From positions 744,001 through 808,000 of the forward strand of contig JADJQM010000003.1 of NCBI GenBank assembly GCA_016712715.1: a stretch of DNA of 64,000 nucleotides. The letters run 5' to 3'. The notes below the pieces were generated by a model. It was not told where the DNA came from, made no database searches, and saw only the letters and a program-made list of their open reading frames with translations. Below, one piece after another: positions 44,520 to 53,067 of this stretch; positions within the stretch are counted from its first letter, which is position 1; the number at the start of each line of letters is the position of its first letter. A program made the position numbers and the translations under genes. This DNA comes from Rhodospirillaceae bacterium. Its GTDB lineage: Bacteria; Pseudomonadota; Alphaproteobacteria; Dongiales; Dongiaceae.

Positions 44520-45572
44520 ATGACGTCGAAAGTTATTTGGGCCGCGTTGGGCATGGCGCTGGCTGGCACGGGTGCCATGAGCAGCGCATCTGCCGAAGAG
44601 AGCTTCACCGCCGTCGGCTGGGGCGGTTCCTGGAACGAGGCCTATGACAAAGGCGTGTTCCAGCCCTTCACCAAGGAAACCGGCATCAAGGTGGTCGTGG
44701 ATGAATGGGAAGGCGAGCTCGCGAAGGTGCGCGCCCAGATCGAAAGCAACGCCATCGTCTATGATTTCGTGAGCGTGGAAGCGCCGCAATTGGAGATCGG
44801 CTGCGCCGAGGGTCTGTTCGAAAAGCTGCCCGACGCCATCTATGCCCAGAAAGACGAGTATCTGCCGGGCACCATCCATCCCTGCGGGCTCGCCTCCGAC
44901 ACTTGGGCCACCGTGATGGTCTATGATGGCAACAAGATCAAGGACGGGCCGCAGAGCTGGGCCGATTTCTGGGATGTCGAGAAGTTTCCGGGCAAGCGCG
45001 GCCTGCTGGGCGGCGCGCAATACACGCTGGAAAACGCCATGATGGCGACTGGCGTCGCCCCGGCCGATGTCTATACCGAACTCCGGAAGCCCGACGGCGT
45101 TGACCGTGCCTTTGCCATGCTGGACAAGATCAAGCCGCATGTCGTCTGGTGGACCAGTTCCACAAAGGCCCTGCAGAACCTCACCGCCGGCGAAGTGGTG
45201 ATGACTGATCTCTACAATGCCCGCGTCACCTCGGAAAACGAGAAGAACAAGACCAATTACGTGATCGCCTGGAATGCCGGCTTCTTCTACGGCACCGACA
45301 TGTGGGCGGTGGTGAAGGGTGCGCCCAATGCCGCTGCGGCCGAGAAGTTCCTCGACTTCTTCGCCAAGCCGGAGAACCAGGCGGGCTTCCCGAAGCTCTA
45401 TGCCTATGGCGTCGGCCACAAGAAGGCGGCCGATTTCCTCGACGCGGCGCAGCAGGAGCGTCTGCCCACCTCGGCGCAGAACCTGCCCCACGGCGCGGTT
45501 TACGACACCGATTTCTGGGCTGAGAATAAGGAAGCACTGGAACAGCGTTTCCAGGCCTGGCTCGCCCAGTAA
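44520..45572 (+). CDS. Polyamine-type (PotD-like) periplasmic substrate-binding protein
   Basis: A 350-residue ABC importer binding protein. The signal peptide ends at SSASA near residue 24, and the mature part starts EESFTAVGWGGSWNEAYDKGVFQPFTKETGIKV as in PotD/opine-type proteins. VSVEAPQLEIGCAEGLFEKLP and GNKIKDGPQSWADFWDVEKFPGKRGL, then VVWWTSSTKALQNL follow the family. A clear AGGAGAAGGAG ribosome site precedes the ATG. Ligand probably a cationic amine or N-acylated amino compound, from context. Confidence 0.9.
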   Translation: MTSKVIWAALGMALAGTGAMSSASAEESFTAVGWGGSWNEAYDKGVFQPFTKETGIKVVVDEWEGELAKVRAQIESNAIVYDFVSVEAPQLEIGCAEGLFEKLPDAIYAQKDEYLPGTIHPCGLASDTWATVMVYDGNKIKDGPQSWADFWDVEKFPGKRGLLGGAQYTLENAMMATGVAPADVYTELRKPDGVDRAFAMLDKIKPHVVWWTSSTKALQNLTAGEVVMTDLYNARVTSENEKNKTNYVIAWNAGFFYGTDMWAVVKGAPNAAAAEKFLDFFAKPENQAGFPKLYAYGVGHKKAADFLDAAQQERLPTSAQNLPHGAVYDTDFWAENKEALEQRFQAWLAQ

Positions 45573-45600
45573 TTGTGACGTTCAGAATTGGTAGGGTGGT

Positions 45601-46860
45601 TTGACACAAGCGGGCTCTACCATCGTCGAAAGGTACCGGGCGCCAGGCTTCTGGCGCTCGGTCTTTTCCAGGCTGTTGTTCAGCGCTGAGGCGCGGCATT
45701 TTGCGCTGGTGCTGCCCCTTCTCCTGTTCATCCTGGTCACCGTGGTGGCGCCGGTCGGGCATTTCCTTTACCGCGCCATCGACAATTCGACCGTGGCGGA
45801 GAACATGCCGCGCACGGCGGCATCGCTCGGCGATTGGCAGCCGGCCGATGGGGTGCCGGGTGACGCGGCCTTTGCCGCCTTTGCCGAGGATATCCGCGCC
45901 GCCGCGAGTGCCGAGACGCTGGGACAATTGGCGCAGAGCCTCAACCAGCAGCTCACCGGCACGCGCAACATGATCCTGAAATCCGGCCTGGTGGTGGATG
46001 ACAGCGTCACGGCCGACAATGCCAAGGCGATATTGCTGGAAAAACTGCCGGGCCTCGCCAAGCCGGAGCTCTGGGCTTTGTTCAAGGCGGGCGGCTCCGC
46101 CTATACCGATTTCTATCTGCTGCAATCCTTCGATCTGGAGCGCGACGTGTCGGGCGAGATCCGGATGGTGGGGGCAGACCGCGCGATTTTCCTTGCTGCC
46201 ATCTGGCGCACCATCGTGATCAGCATCAATGTGACGGTCATCTGTGCCCTTCTCGCCTTGCCGGTCGCCCATGTGCTGGCGAGTGCGCGGCCACCTTATG
46301 CCGGCATCCTGCTGGCTTTGGTGCTGTTTCCACTGTGGACCTCGTTGCTGGTGCGCACGGTCTCCTGGATCATCATCCTGCAGGGCGAAGGGCCGGTGAA
46401 TACGAGCTTGCTTTATCTGGGGCTGATCGACGATCCGTTGCATCTCGTCTATACCCGCGGCAGCCTCTATATCGCCATGGTGCAGGTGTTGCTGCCGCTG
46501 ATGATCCTCTCGATCCTTGCCGTGGTGGTGAAGCTGCCCAAGGAATTGGTGCGCGCCGCCACCTCGCTCGGCGCCGATTGGTGGCAGGCTTACTGGCGGG
46601 TGCAATTGCCGCTGATTGCACCGGGCATCGTGACGGGTGCCGGCATCGTGTTCGTGTTTGCGCTGGGCTATTACATCACGCCGGCGCTGATCGGCGGTCC
46701 GCGCGACCAGATGCTGAGCTCCTACGTGGCGCTCTATACCAACAAGACCCTGAACTGGGGCTTGGCCGCGGCGCTCGCCCTCCAATTGCTGCTGGTGCTG
46801 GTCGTCGCCATGCTGGGCTGGGCGGCTTTCCAGAAACTCAGCAAAGGAAAGGGCGCCTGA
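45601..46860 (+). CDS. ABC transporter permease, PotB-like
   Basis: A 419-residue inner-membrane protein starting with TTG. One helix near residues 35-58 is followed by a periplasmic loop of about 140 residues, then five helices with the permease EAA motif LVRAATSLGADWWQAYWRVQLPL near 315-337. The long first loop is seen in a subset of PotB-like permeases. Follows the binding-protein gene by 28 bases. Overlaps the second permease by 1 base. Confidence 0.9.
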   Translation: MTQAGSTIVERYRAPGFWRSVFSRLLFSAEARHFALVLPLLLFILVTVVAPVGHFLYRAIDNSTVAENMPRTAASLGDWQPADGVPGDAAFAAFAEDIRAAASAETLGQLAQSLNQQLTGTRNMILKSGLVVDDSVTADNAKAILLEKLPGLAKPELWALFKAGGSAYTDFYLLQSFDLERDVSGEIRMVGADRAIFLAAIWRTIVISINVTVICALLALPVAHVLASARPPYAGILLALVLFPLWTSLLVRTVSWIIILQGEGPVNTSLLYLGLIDDPLHLVYTRGSLYIAMVQVLLPLMILSILAVVVKLPKELVRAATSLGADWWQAYWRVQLPLIAPGIVTGAGIVFVFALGYYITPALIGGPRDQMLSSYVALYTNKTLNWGLAAALALQLLLVLVVAMLGWAAFQKLSKGKGA

Positions 46861-47669
46861 TGCATTTCTGGCCGCGCTTCCGCGCGCAGCTTGCCGGTTT
46901 CCATACCGCCCTGGTGCTGCTGTTCATCCTGGCGCCGATTGCCATCATGGTGCCGATCTCGCTCACCGCCGGCACGATGCTGACCCTGCCGGTGCCGGGC
47001 TGGTCCTTACAATGGTACGAGGTGGTGTTCACCGATCCGCGCTGGACCGGCGCCTTTATCAACTCATTGATCATCGGTGCCGCATCAACGGTGCTCGCCA
47101 CCATCCTCGGCACGCTCGCTGCCATCGGCCTCACCTGGGGACAGTTTCCCGGACAGCGCATCATGCTGGCCGTGATCTCGGTGCCGCTCATCCTGCCCAT
47201 CATCATCATGGGTGTGGCGTGTTTCAGCTTCTATGCGACCATGGGCCTGGTGGGGTCGCGCTTCGCCCTCGTCTTCGCCCATGCGGGCCTCGCCGCCCCG
47301 GTCGTCGTCACCACGGTGATGGCCAACCTCAAGAGTTTCGATCGTACCTTGATGCGCGCCGGGGCCTCGCTGGGAGCGAGTCCGCTTCTATCCTTCCGCC
47401 GCATCCTGGTGCCGCTGGTCTTGCCCGGCATATGTACGGGCGCGCTCATTGCCTTCCTCATCTCCTTCGATGAGGTGGTGATCGCCAGCTTCATCACCAC
47501 CGCCGACCAGCGCACCCTGCCCCGCCAGATCTTCAGCGGCGTCCGCGAATCGATCAGCCCGGCGATCGCGGCGGCGGCGGTCATTCTCATCCTCTGCTCG
47601 GCCCTGGTCCTGGCGCTCACCGCCGAGATGCAGCGCCGCGCCCGCAAACTTCAAATGAAGCCGAGATGA
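46860..47669 (+). CDS. ABC transporter permease, PotC-like
   Basis: A 269-residue inner-membrane protein. Six helices, with the EAA motif LMRAGASLGASPLLSFRRILVPLVLPG near residues 164-190. Start at 46860 overlaps the PotB-like stop (TGATG type) and gives the usual PotC length; the frame is open upstream but runs within the first permease. It overlaps the C45 gene by 4 bases. No ATP-binding subunit gene is found on either side. Confidence 0.9.
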   Translation: MHFWPRFRAQLAGFHTALVLLFILAPIAIMVPISLTAGTMLTLPVPGWSLQWYEVVFTDPRWTGAFINSLIIGAASTVLATILGTLAAIGLTWGQFPGQRIMLAVISVPLILPIIIMGVACFSFYATMGLVGSRFALVFAHAGLAAPVVVTTVMANLKSFDRTLMRAGASLGASPLLSFRRILVPLVLPGICTGALIAFLISFDEVVIASFITTADQRTLPRQIFSGVRESISPAIAAAAVILILCSALVLALTAEMQRRARKLQMKPR

Positions 47670-48685
47670 AGGACGACTGCCCCATTCTCGATCTGCGCGG
47701 TGACGCGCGTGCCCGCGGTCGTGTCCACGGCGAAGCGGCCCGCACCCTCATCGCACAACATATCGACGGCTGGCGGACCGCGTCGGAAAAGCAGACCAGC
47801 CTCCCCTATCGCGACATCATCGGGCAGATGCTGAATGGCACCCGCTTCCCGCAGGCAGCGCAGAGATGGACACCGCATCTGTGGCATGAGATCGAAGGCA
47901 TCGCTGAAGGGTCGGGCCAGGCGTTCGAGGATGTGCTGGTTCTCAACCTCACCGACGAACAATGGTGGTTCTTCGCCCAGCGCCAAGCCGAGGCCTGCAC
48001 CAGCTTCGCCTATCGCCAAGGTGGCGCGGTGTGGTCGGGACAGAATCTCGACATCACCGGCTGGATGGACGGATTGCAGGTGGTGCTGCGCCATGACCTG
48101 GAACCAGCGACCGGCGGCACCAGCCTGGTAGCAACTCTGGCAGGCACGATCGGCATGACCGGGATCAATTCCTTTGGTGTCTCGATCTGCTGCAACACCC
48201 TGCTGCAACTGCCCCCGGCAAAGGACGGGCTGCCGGCTTTGATGGCGATCCGAGGCTTCCTGGACCAAACGAGCCTCGCCGCGGGCGAAGCCTTCCTGCG
48301 ACGCGTCGAGCATGCGTCGGGTCTACATTATCTGGTGGCCGGGCCGGAGGGTTGGCTTGGATTGGAATGTGACGCCATTGGCGTGCGACGCATTGCCAGT
48401 GGCCCTGACTGGTACTGCCACACCAATCACCCCAAGCGCGCCCCGGAGCTTGGTTCCCACTCTTCGACCATCCGGCTTGAGGCGATGGAAGCAAGCTTTG
48501 TCGGGCAGTGAAGCGGCGCTGGCTTTGGCGACAAAGCCCATCTGCCGCGACGGCACGTCGCCCACCGACCCTATCGGATTCACGATCTTTCGACGCTGTG
48601 GCGCAACGCGCCGGGCACCGTTCCGCGCGTCGCCCCCGGCCCACCGAGCCAGTCGCGCTATCGCGACATTCCGCTCCTGGACTAG
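47666..48685 (+). pseudogene. C45-family acyltransferase/amidohydrolase with two compensating frameshifts
   Basis: The first 280 codons read as a C45 enzyme: ILDLRGDARARGRVHGEAAR, then EACTSFAYRQGGAVWSGQNLDI with the nucleophile Cys, GMTGINSFGVSICCNTLLQL and YCHTNHPKRAPEL. The frame then hits TGA at 48509. Downstream the neighbouring frame reads ALATKPICRDGTSPTD, a usual C45 block, and the original frame returns with STLWRNAPGTVPRVAPGPPS and stop at 48683-48685. Net length is a multiple of three, so two opposite one-base errors (about 48485-48505 and 48575-48590) explain it. Coupled by overlap to the permease, so it probably acts on the imported substrate. Confidence 0.78.
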
Positions 48686-49515
48686 TTGGTCAGGATGAAA
48701 TCGAGCCGGACCGGGTATTTCAGCCTGTCTGCTTCGATCTCCGGCGGGATCGGCGGCAAGGGCGAGGCGCGCTCGAAAGTCGAGATCGCGGCTTCGTCAA
48801 GCGCGGCAAAACCGGAACTTCGCGCGATGCGCGCCTCCAGAACATTGCCCTGACGATCGAACACGAACTCGACCACCGGCGACCCCTGCTGGTTCTTGCG
48901 TTTCGCGGACTTCGGATACTTCTGGTATTTCTTGATGTGCTTGCGGAAGGCCTGTTCCCACAAGATCTTGGCCTGCGCCACGCGCGCTTCATCGGCCGCG
49001 GTCGGGCCGGCAGCGACAGGAGCCGCGGCGACCGCCGGCTGCGGCGGCGATTCCACCTTGGTGGTCGACGGCGCGTCGGCTGCGCTCTTGAAGATCTTCG
49101 GTTGTGGCGGCTGATCCAGCTTCTTCTAGACCTTCTTGGTCTTGGTCGGCTCCTTTTTCTTCTTTTTCTTTTTCGGCTTGATCTTTTCCGGCACGGCAAC
49201 CGCAACCTTCACCTCCGGCGGCGCCGGGGGAATGGCATCGAGTTCGGCAAGGGGCGGCAGCACGATGTCGGGCTCGACCTCAGGTTCGGGTTCCACCACC
49301 TTGGGCGGTGGCGGCGGCGCCACGGGAGCGGGCGCCAGTTCAAAGGCGATTACGGTCGCCGATGGCATGATGAGTTCCGCGGGTTCGCGTTCCCAATAGA
49401 AATAGCCGGCGGCACCACCGGAAACATGGAGCCCCACCATCAGCACGCCGGCCGAGAGCCAGCGCCGGACAGTGAGGCCAGGACTGTCGAGCGATGTTGA
49501 CGGTTGCGGCGACAT
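48682..49515 (-). pseudogene. tonB: TonB energy transducer interrupted by an in-frame TAG
   Basis: A TonB gene of about 277 codons. The N-terminal anchor is RRWLSAGVLMVGLHVSGGAA near residues 17-36, followed by a Pro/Glu/Lys-rich spacer (EPEPEVEPD, PKKKKKKKEPTKTKKV). The codon at 49126-49128 is TAG. The same frame then continues KKLDQPPQPKIF and the TonB C-terminal domain with YPKSAKRKNQQGSPVVEFVFDRQGNV and ISTFERASPLPPIPPE. Only the stop codon interrupts it. It energises outer-membrane receptors with ExbB and ExbD, encoded just upstream. A one-base error (AAG to TAG) would fully explain the lesion. Its terminal TAG overlaps the convergent C45 stop as CTAG. Confidence 0.85.
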
Positions 49516-49525
49516 GGCCAGCGCC

Positions 49526-49987
49526 TCAGGGTGCCGGCGCAACGGCCGGTGCCGCGGCATCCGGTGCGAGTTCCAGGCCGACCAGGGCGATCTTCAGATA
49601 GCCGACCTCGCGCAGCATGTTCATCACGGTCATGATCTCGCCATACTCGACCGACTCATCGGCGCGCAGGAAGATGCGCGTCTCCTTGTCGCCCTGGGTG
49701 AGCGTTTCGAGGGAGGGGCCGAACGTATCGCGCGGCACCTTGTTGTTGCCGAGGCTGATTCCAAGCTGCGCATCGATGGTGAGGAAGAGCGGTTTGTCCG
49801 GGCGCGGCGACGGCGTCGCGGTCGAGGCCGGCAGATCGACCGCGACATCGACCGTCGACAAGGGGGCGGCCACCATGAAGATGATCAGAAGTACCAGGAT
49901 GACATCGATGAACGGCGTCACGTTGATGTCGTGGTTCTCTTGGAGATCGTCGCCGGAATCGCCGCCGTGATTGAGCCGGACCGCCAT
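49526..49987 (-). CDS. exbD: Biopolymer transport protein ExbD
   Basis: A 153-residue inner-membrane protein. HDINVTPFIDVILVLLIIFMVAAPL near residues 19-43 contains the transmembrane helix and the conserved proton-pathway Asp in FIDV. The periplasmic part has TIDAQLGISLGNNKV and RIFLRADESVEYGEIMTVMNMLREVGYLKIALV. Works with ExbB and TonB, with exbB upstream by 8 bases and tonB downstream by 10. Confidence 0.92.
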   Translation of the reverse strand: MAVRLNHGGDSGDDLQENHDINVTPFIDVILVLLIIFMVAAPLSTVDVAVDLPASTATPSPRPDKPLFLTIDAQLGISLGNNKVPRDTFGPSLETLTQGDKETRIFLRADESVEYGEIMTVMNMLREVGYLKIALVGLELAPDAAAPAVAPAP

Positions 49988-49995
49988 GCCAGCCC

Positions 49996-50988
49996 CTATT
50001 CCGCCGCTTCGCGGAGATGGCCGCGGCGTTGGTCAAGATCGCGGCTGGTGAGACGCAGGATCTCTGCCGAGATGTCGGCCAGCAGGGCGCGGTAGCCGGA
50101 GATCGAGCGGGCGAATTTGTTGTAGATGACGACGGCTGGGATGGCGGCCACCAGGCCCAGCGCGGTTGCCAGCAGGGCTTCGGCGATGCCGGGCGCCACC
50201 ACGGCAAGGTTGGTGGTCTGCGCCTTCGAGATGCCGATGAAGGCGTTCATGATGCCCCAAACCGTCCCGAACAGCCCGACGAAGGGGGCCGTCGATCCGA
50301 TCGTGGCAAGTATGCCGATGCCGCGCGTGACATGGCGCGTGGCAGCGGCCTCGATCCGCTCCAGCCTTGAAGCGACCCGCTCCTTGATGCCGTCCGACGG
50401 CAGGCCGAGCGAAATCTCGACCTCGTGTGCCGCTGCGGTGATGAGGTCGCGGGCCGGGCCTTCCTTCAATTGAACGGTCACAACACCTTCGGCAAGCGAC
50501 CCGACGCCGGCCAGTGTCTTACGCACCAGTCGCGCCTGGCGCCTGGCGCCCATCAGTTCGAGACTGGTCACCAGCCACACCGTCCAGGTGACAACCGAGG
50601 CGATGGCCAAGCCGATCATGACCGATTTCACGATCCAGTCGGCCTGCATGAACATGCCCCAGGGCGACAGGTCATGCGGCAGGATCGCGGGCGCGCCCAC
50701 AGGCAGCGGCAAGCCATCCGGGCCAAGCACAACCTCGTCCGTCGCCGCGACCGGCAATGCAGGATCGGTCTGCACGGCAGTGCCGGGCACTGCAGATGGA
50801 ACATCCGACGGCGCTGCCACGGCTGGTGCCGTCGGTGGGGCCGCCGTCTCCTGACCCGTCGCCAACTGTGGCGCCAGCACCAAGCCAGCCATGACGAAGA
50901 GCGCAAGGACTCTGGACTGCCCCCACACTCCCCAGCCCCAAGATTGGCCGATATGCTGTTGCTGCATAATATTTTTCAATCTGATCAT
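49996..50988 (-). CDS. exbB: TonB-system protein ExbB
   Basis: A 330-residue protein. The N-terminal part has a signal-like segment (VLALFVMAGLVLAPQLATGQ) and a Pro/Ala-rich stretch, then the ExbB core: WIVKSVMIGLAIASVVTWTVWLV, RGIGILATIGSTAPFVGLFGTVWGIMNAF near 230-258 and APGIAEALLATALGLVAAIPAVVIYN near 270-295. Start set at 50988 because no other start gives a signal-like N-terminus; an ATG seven codons in is equally possible. A Fur-like box lies about 60 bases upstream. Confidence 0.9.
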   Translation of the reverse strand: MIRLKNIMQQQHIGQSWGWGVWGQSRVLALFVMAGLVLAPQLATGQETAAPPTAPAVAAPSDVPSAVPGTAVQTDPALPVAATDEVVLGPDGLPLPVGAPAILPHDLSPWGMFMQADWIVKSVMIGLAIASVVTWTVWLVTSLELMGARRQARLVRKTLAGVGSLAEGVVTVQLKEGPARDLITAAAHEVEISLGLPSDGIKERVASRLERIEAAATRHVTRGIGILATIGSTAPFVGLFGTVWGIMNAFIGISKAQTTNLAVVAPGIAEALLATALGLVAAIPAVVIYNKFARSISGYRALLADISAEILRLTSRDLDQRRGHLREAAE

Positions 50989-51047
50989 TGACTTAGATGG
51001 GTCAGCCACCGCTGGCGCGCAATCCGCGTTTATCCTTATGATAGGAA

Positions 51048-51062
51048 TGAGAATTAATTGCA
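51048..51062. promoter_or_regulatory. Fur-like box before exbB
   Basis: TGAGAATTAATTGCA has a perfect TGAGAAT left half and a weaker right half relative to TGAGAAT-N-ATTCTCA. It lies between the PepSY gene and exbB, giving exbB-exbD-tonB their own iron-controlled promoter. Confidence 0.55.
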
Positions 51063-51068
51063 ATAGAC

Positions 51069-52277
51069 TCATTCCGCCACCCGCGCCTCGGCCATTTGTC
51101 GGGCGAGCAGTCGTTCTGCCTCGCCCCTTTTGCGGCGTTGGCGCTTCATCCACCACATGGTGAGGCCAGTGATCGAGAAGAGCAGCGGCAGCAGGCCGGA
51201 GAGGAAGACCAGGAATTTCCAGATTTCGCCCCAGCCGAAGCCATAGTGGAGCGGCCGCTGATAGGCGGCGAAGGTGTCGCCTGCGTTGAAGTTCGCAGGA
51301 TCGCGTATATCGATCACCTTCCCCGCCCAAGGGTCGATGAAGACGGTCGCATTGAGCATCGGTGTTTCCTGGTTGGGCCGCGCGTAGCTCAGGCGATAGG
51401 GCTGGTCGGGGCGCTGCGGCAGGAACAGGCTTTGGAGGGTGAGATCAGGTGCCACCGCCGCGTCGGCCAAGGCACGCGCCATGGTGACATCAATCGGCGT
51501 GGCGCCCGCCAACGGCTGCACGGTCACCGCATTGGGCCGCAGATCGCGCACCGGTGTCGCCAGACCCACGATCCAGTTGATCGGCTGCGGATAGACGATG
51601 TAGAGACCGGTGAAGCTGACGATGACAAAGACCGTGAGGCTCCAGAAGCCGAAGGTGTTGTGAAGATCGCGGTTGAGCCGCAAAGCGGTGGCGTTCTTCT
51701 TGATGGTGAGCTGCTGGCGCCACTGGCCCGGCCGCGGCCACCAGATGACCAGGCCGCTGATCCCTAGGAACAGCATCACCACACCGAGCCAGCCGACGAT
51801 GTCGCGTCCGACTTCGGGGATCATCAGCGAGCCATGAAGCTGGTGCATGACACCCAGGAATCCGCCCTGCCGGTTCATGCCCTTCTGGACATCGAGAACG
51901 GCGAGTGAGACGGGATCGATCTTGACCGACCCGCCACCGCCCATCCCACCGGGTCCGGCCGGCGCCGCGCCGCCTGGATTGGCGCGGGCGAAACGGATGG
52001 TCGCTGGTTGTCCGGGCTCGGTCGGCAGCATCACAGCGGCGGGCTTCACCTTGTCCCCCATGGCCGGGATGGCGGCGGTAATCAGATCGGCCAACGGTGC
52101 CGGGCTGCCGGTTGCAAGTTCATAGCGCGGTTCGTCGCTGCCGAACCAGACCGGGAAATCGTCGTGATAGACCAGCACCGACCCAGTGAGGCCGAGAATC
52201 ACCAGCGGCAGAAACAGGATGAGGGCCAGCCAGAGGTGGATTTCCTGCAGCAGTTGGCGGAACGTCATTTTCTTCAT
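51069..52277 (-). CDS. PepSY-associated transmembrane protein
   Basis: A 402-residue protein with four helices. RQLLQEIHLWLALILFLPLVILGLTGSVLVYHDD near 6-40 and LHGSLMIPEVGRDIVGWLGVVMLFLGISGLVIWW near 140-172 hold His residues that could bind haem. Two PepSY-like periplasmic segments follow, with RPLHYGFGWGEIWKFLVFLSGLLPLLFSITGLTMWW near the end. Such proteins are often beside TonB-dependent siderophore receptors and are thought to help reduce ferric siderophore, as in FsrB/PiuB. Start at 52277 follows GAGAG. It overlaps piuC downstream end? No: piuC ends at 52292, 15 bases upstream. Confidence 0.85.
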   Translation of the reverse strand: MKKMTFRQLLQEIHLWLALILFLPLVILGLTGSVLVYHDDFPVWFGSDEPRYELATGSPAPLADLITAAIPAMGDKVKPAAVMLPTEPGQPATIRFARANPGGAAPAGPGGMGGGGSVKIDPVSLAVLDVQKGMNRQGGFLGVMHQLHGSLMIPEVGRDIVGWLGVVMLFLGISGLVIWWPRPGQWRQQLTIKKNATALRLNRDLHNTFGFWSLTVFVIVSFTGLYIVYPQPINWIVGLATPVRDLRPNAVTVQPLAGATPIDVTMARALADAAVAPDLTLQSLFLPQRPDQPYRLSYARPNQETPMLNATVFIDPWAGKVIDIRDPANFNAGDTFAAYQRPLHYGFGWGEIWKFLVFLSGLLPLLFSITGLTMWWMKRQRRKRGEAERLLARQMAEARVAE

Positions 52278-52291
52278 GGTCCTGCTCTCGA

Positions 52292-52972
52292 CTAGAGATC
52301 CGCCCAACGGCGGAGGAGATTGTGATAGACGCCGGTGAGCGGCACGACCGAGGCGTGGTTCGGCACATCGACACCGACCTGCTGGATGGCACGGTCGAGA
52401 TCGAACAGAAGGGTGCGCTGGCCGTCATCACGGATCATGCTCTGCAGCCAGAAGAAGGCGGCGATCCGCGTCCCCCTTGTGACGGTCGTGACAGCATGCA
52501 GGCTGGTCGAGGGATAGAGCACCATGTCGCCGGCGTTGAGCTTGACATGGTGGGTGCCGTAGGTGTCGTCGATGGCGAGTTCGCCGCCGTCATATTCTTC
52601 CGGCCCGCTCAGGAACAATGTGCAGGAGAGATCGGTCCGGATGCGCATCTCCGGCTGCAGCCCCTGCCGCACCGCGTTGTCGACATGGGCGCCGAAGCCG
52701 TCACCGGGGCCATAGCGGTTGAACAACGGGGGAAAGACGCGCGACGGCAAGGCGGCAGCAACGAAGAGCTTGTTGCTCTCGAGGGCACCCAGGATGAGAT
52801 CGCCGAGTTCCTCGGCGACGGCACTTTCTTCCGGCAGTTGGGTGTTCTTTTTCACCTTGGCCGATTCATATCCGGCCGTCACCCGGCCATCGACCCACTC
52901 GGCCTTTGACAGCCGATCGCGGCAATAGGCGACCTGGTCGGGTTTGAGCACCCCAGGAATTCGCAGCAACAT
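52292..52972 (-). CDS. piuC: Fe(II)/2-oxoglutarate dioxygenase, PiuC/YbiX type
   Basis: A 226-residue prolyl-4-hydroxylase-like (PKHD-type) enzyme. The metal triad His-Asp is in GFGAHVDNAVR near residues 93-103 and the distal His in STSLHAVTTVTRGTRIAAFFWLQSM near 155-179; Arg of the 2-oxoglutarate site is in the same segment. PiuC genes accompany siderophore receptors, but the substrate is unknown. Follows the receptor gene across a 95-base gap with a 24-base palindrome. Confidence 0.92.
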   Translation of the reverse strand: MLLRIPGVLKPDQVAYCRDRLSKAEWVDGRVTAGYESAKVKKNTQLPEESAVAEELGDLILGALESNKLFVAAALPSRVFPPLFNRYGPGDGFGAHVDNAVRQGLQPEMRIRTDLSCTLFLSGPEEYDGGELAIDDTYGTHHVKLNAGDMVLYPSTSLHAVTTVTRGTRIAAFFWLQSMIRDDGQRTLLFDLDRAIQQVGVDVPNHASVVPLTGVYHNLLRRWADL

Positions 52973-52998
52973 GTGGCAAGTCCCTCAAATTGGCTAAG

Positions 52999-53022
52999 CC
53001 CCGGCCGCGCGCGCGGCCGGGG
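52999..53022. terminator. 24-base perfect GC palindrome between receptor and piuC
   Basis: CCCCGGCCGCGC GCGCGGCCGGGG forms a very stable hairpin. AAG precedes it and TTTTG follows on the plus strand; on the minus strand used by the genes the T-run is weak (CTTAG). It could reduce transcription of piuC and downstream genes relative to the receptor. Confidence 0.65.
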
Positions 53023-53067
53023 TTTTGCTGTCAGTCAGTCGCTCCCAATCAGAACTGGCGCCCCCAA

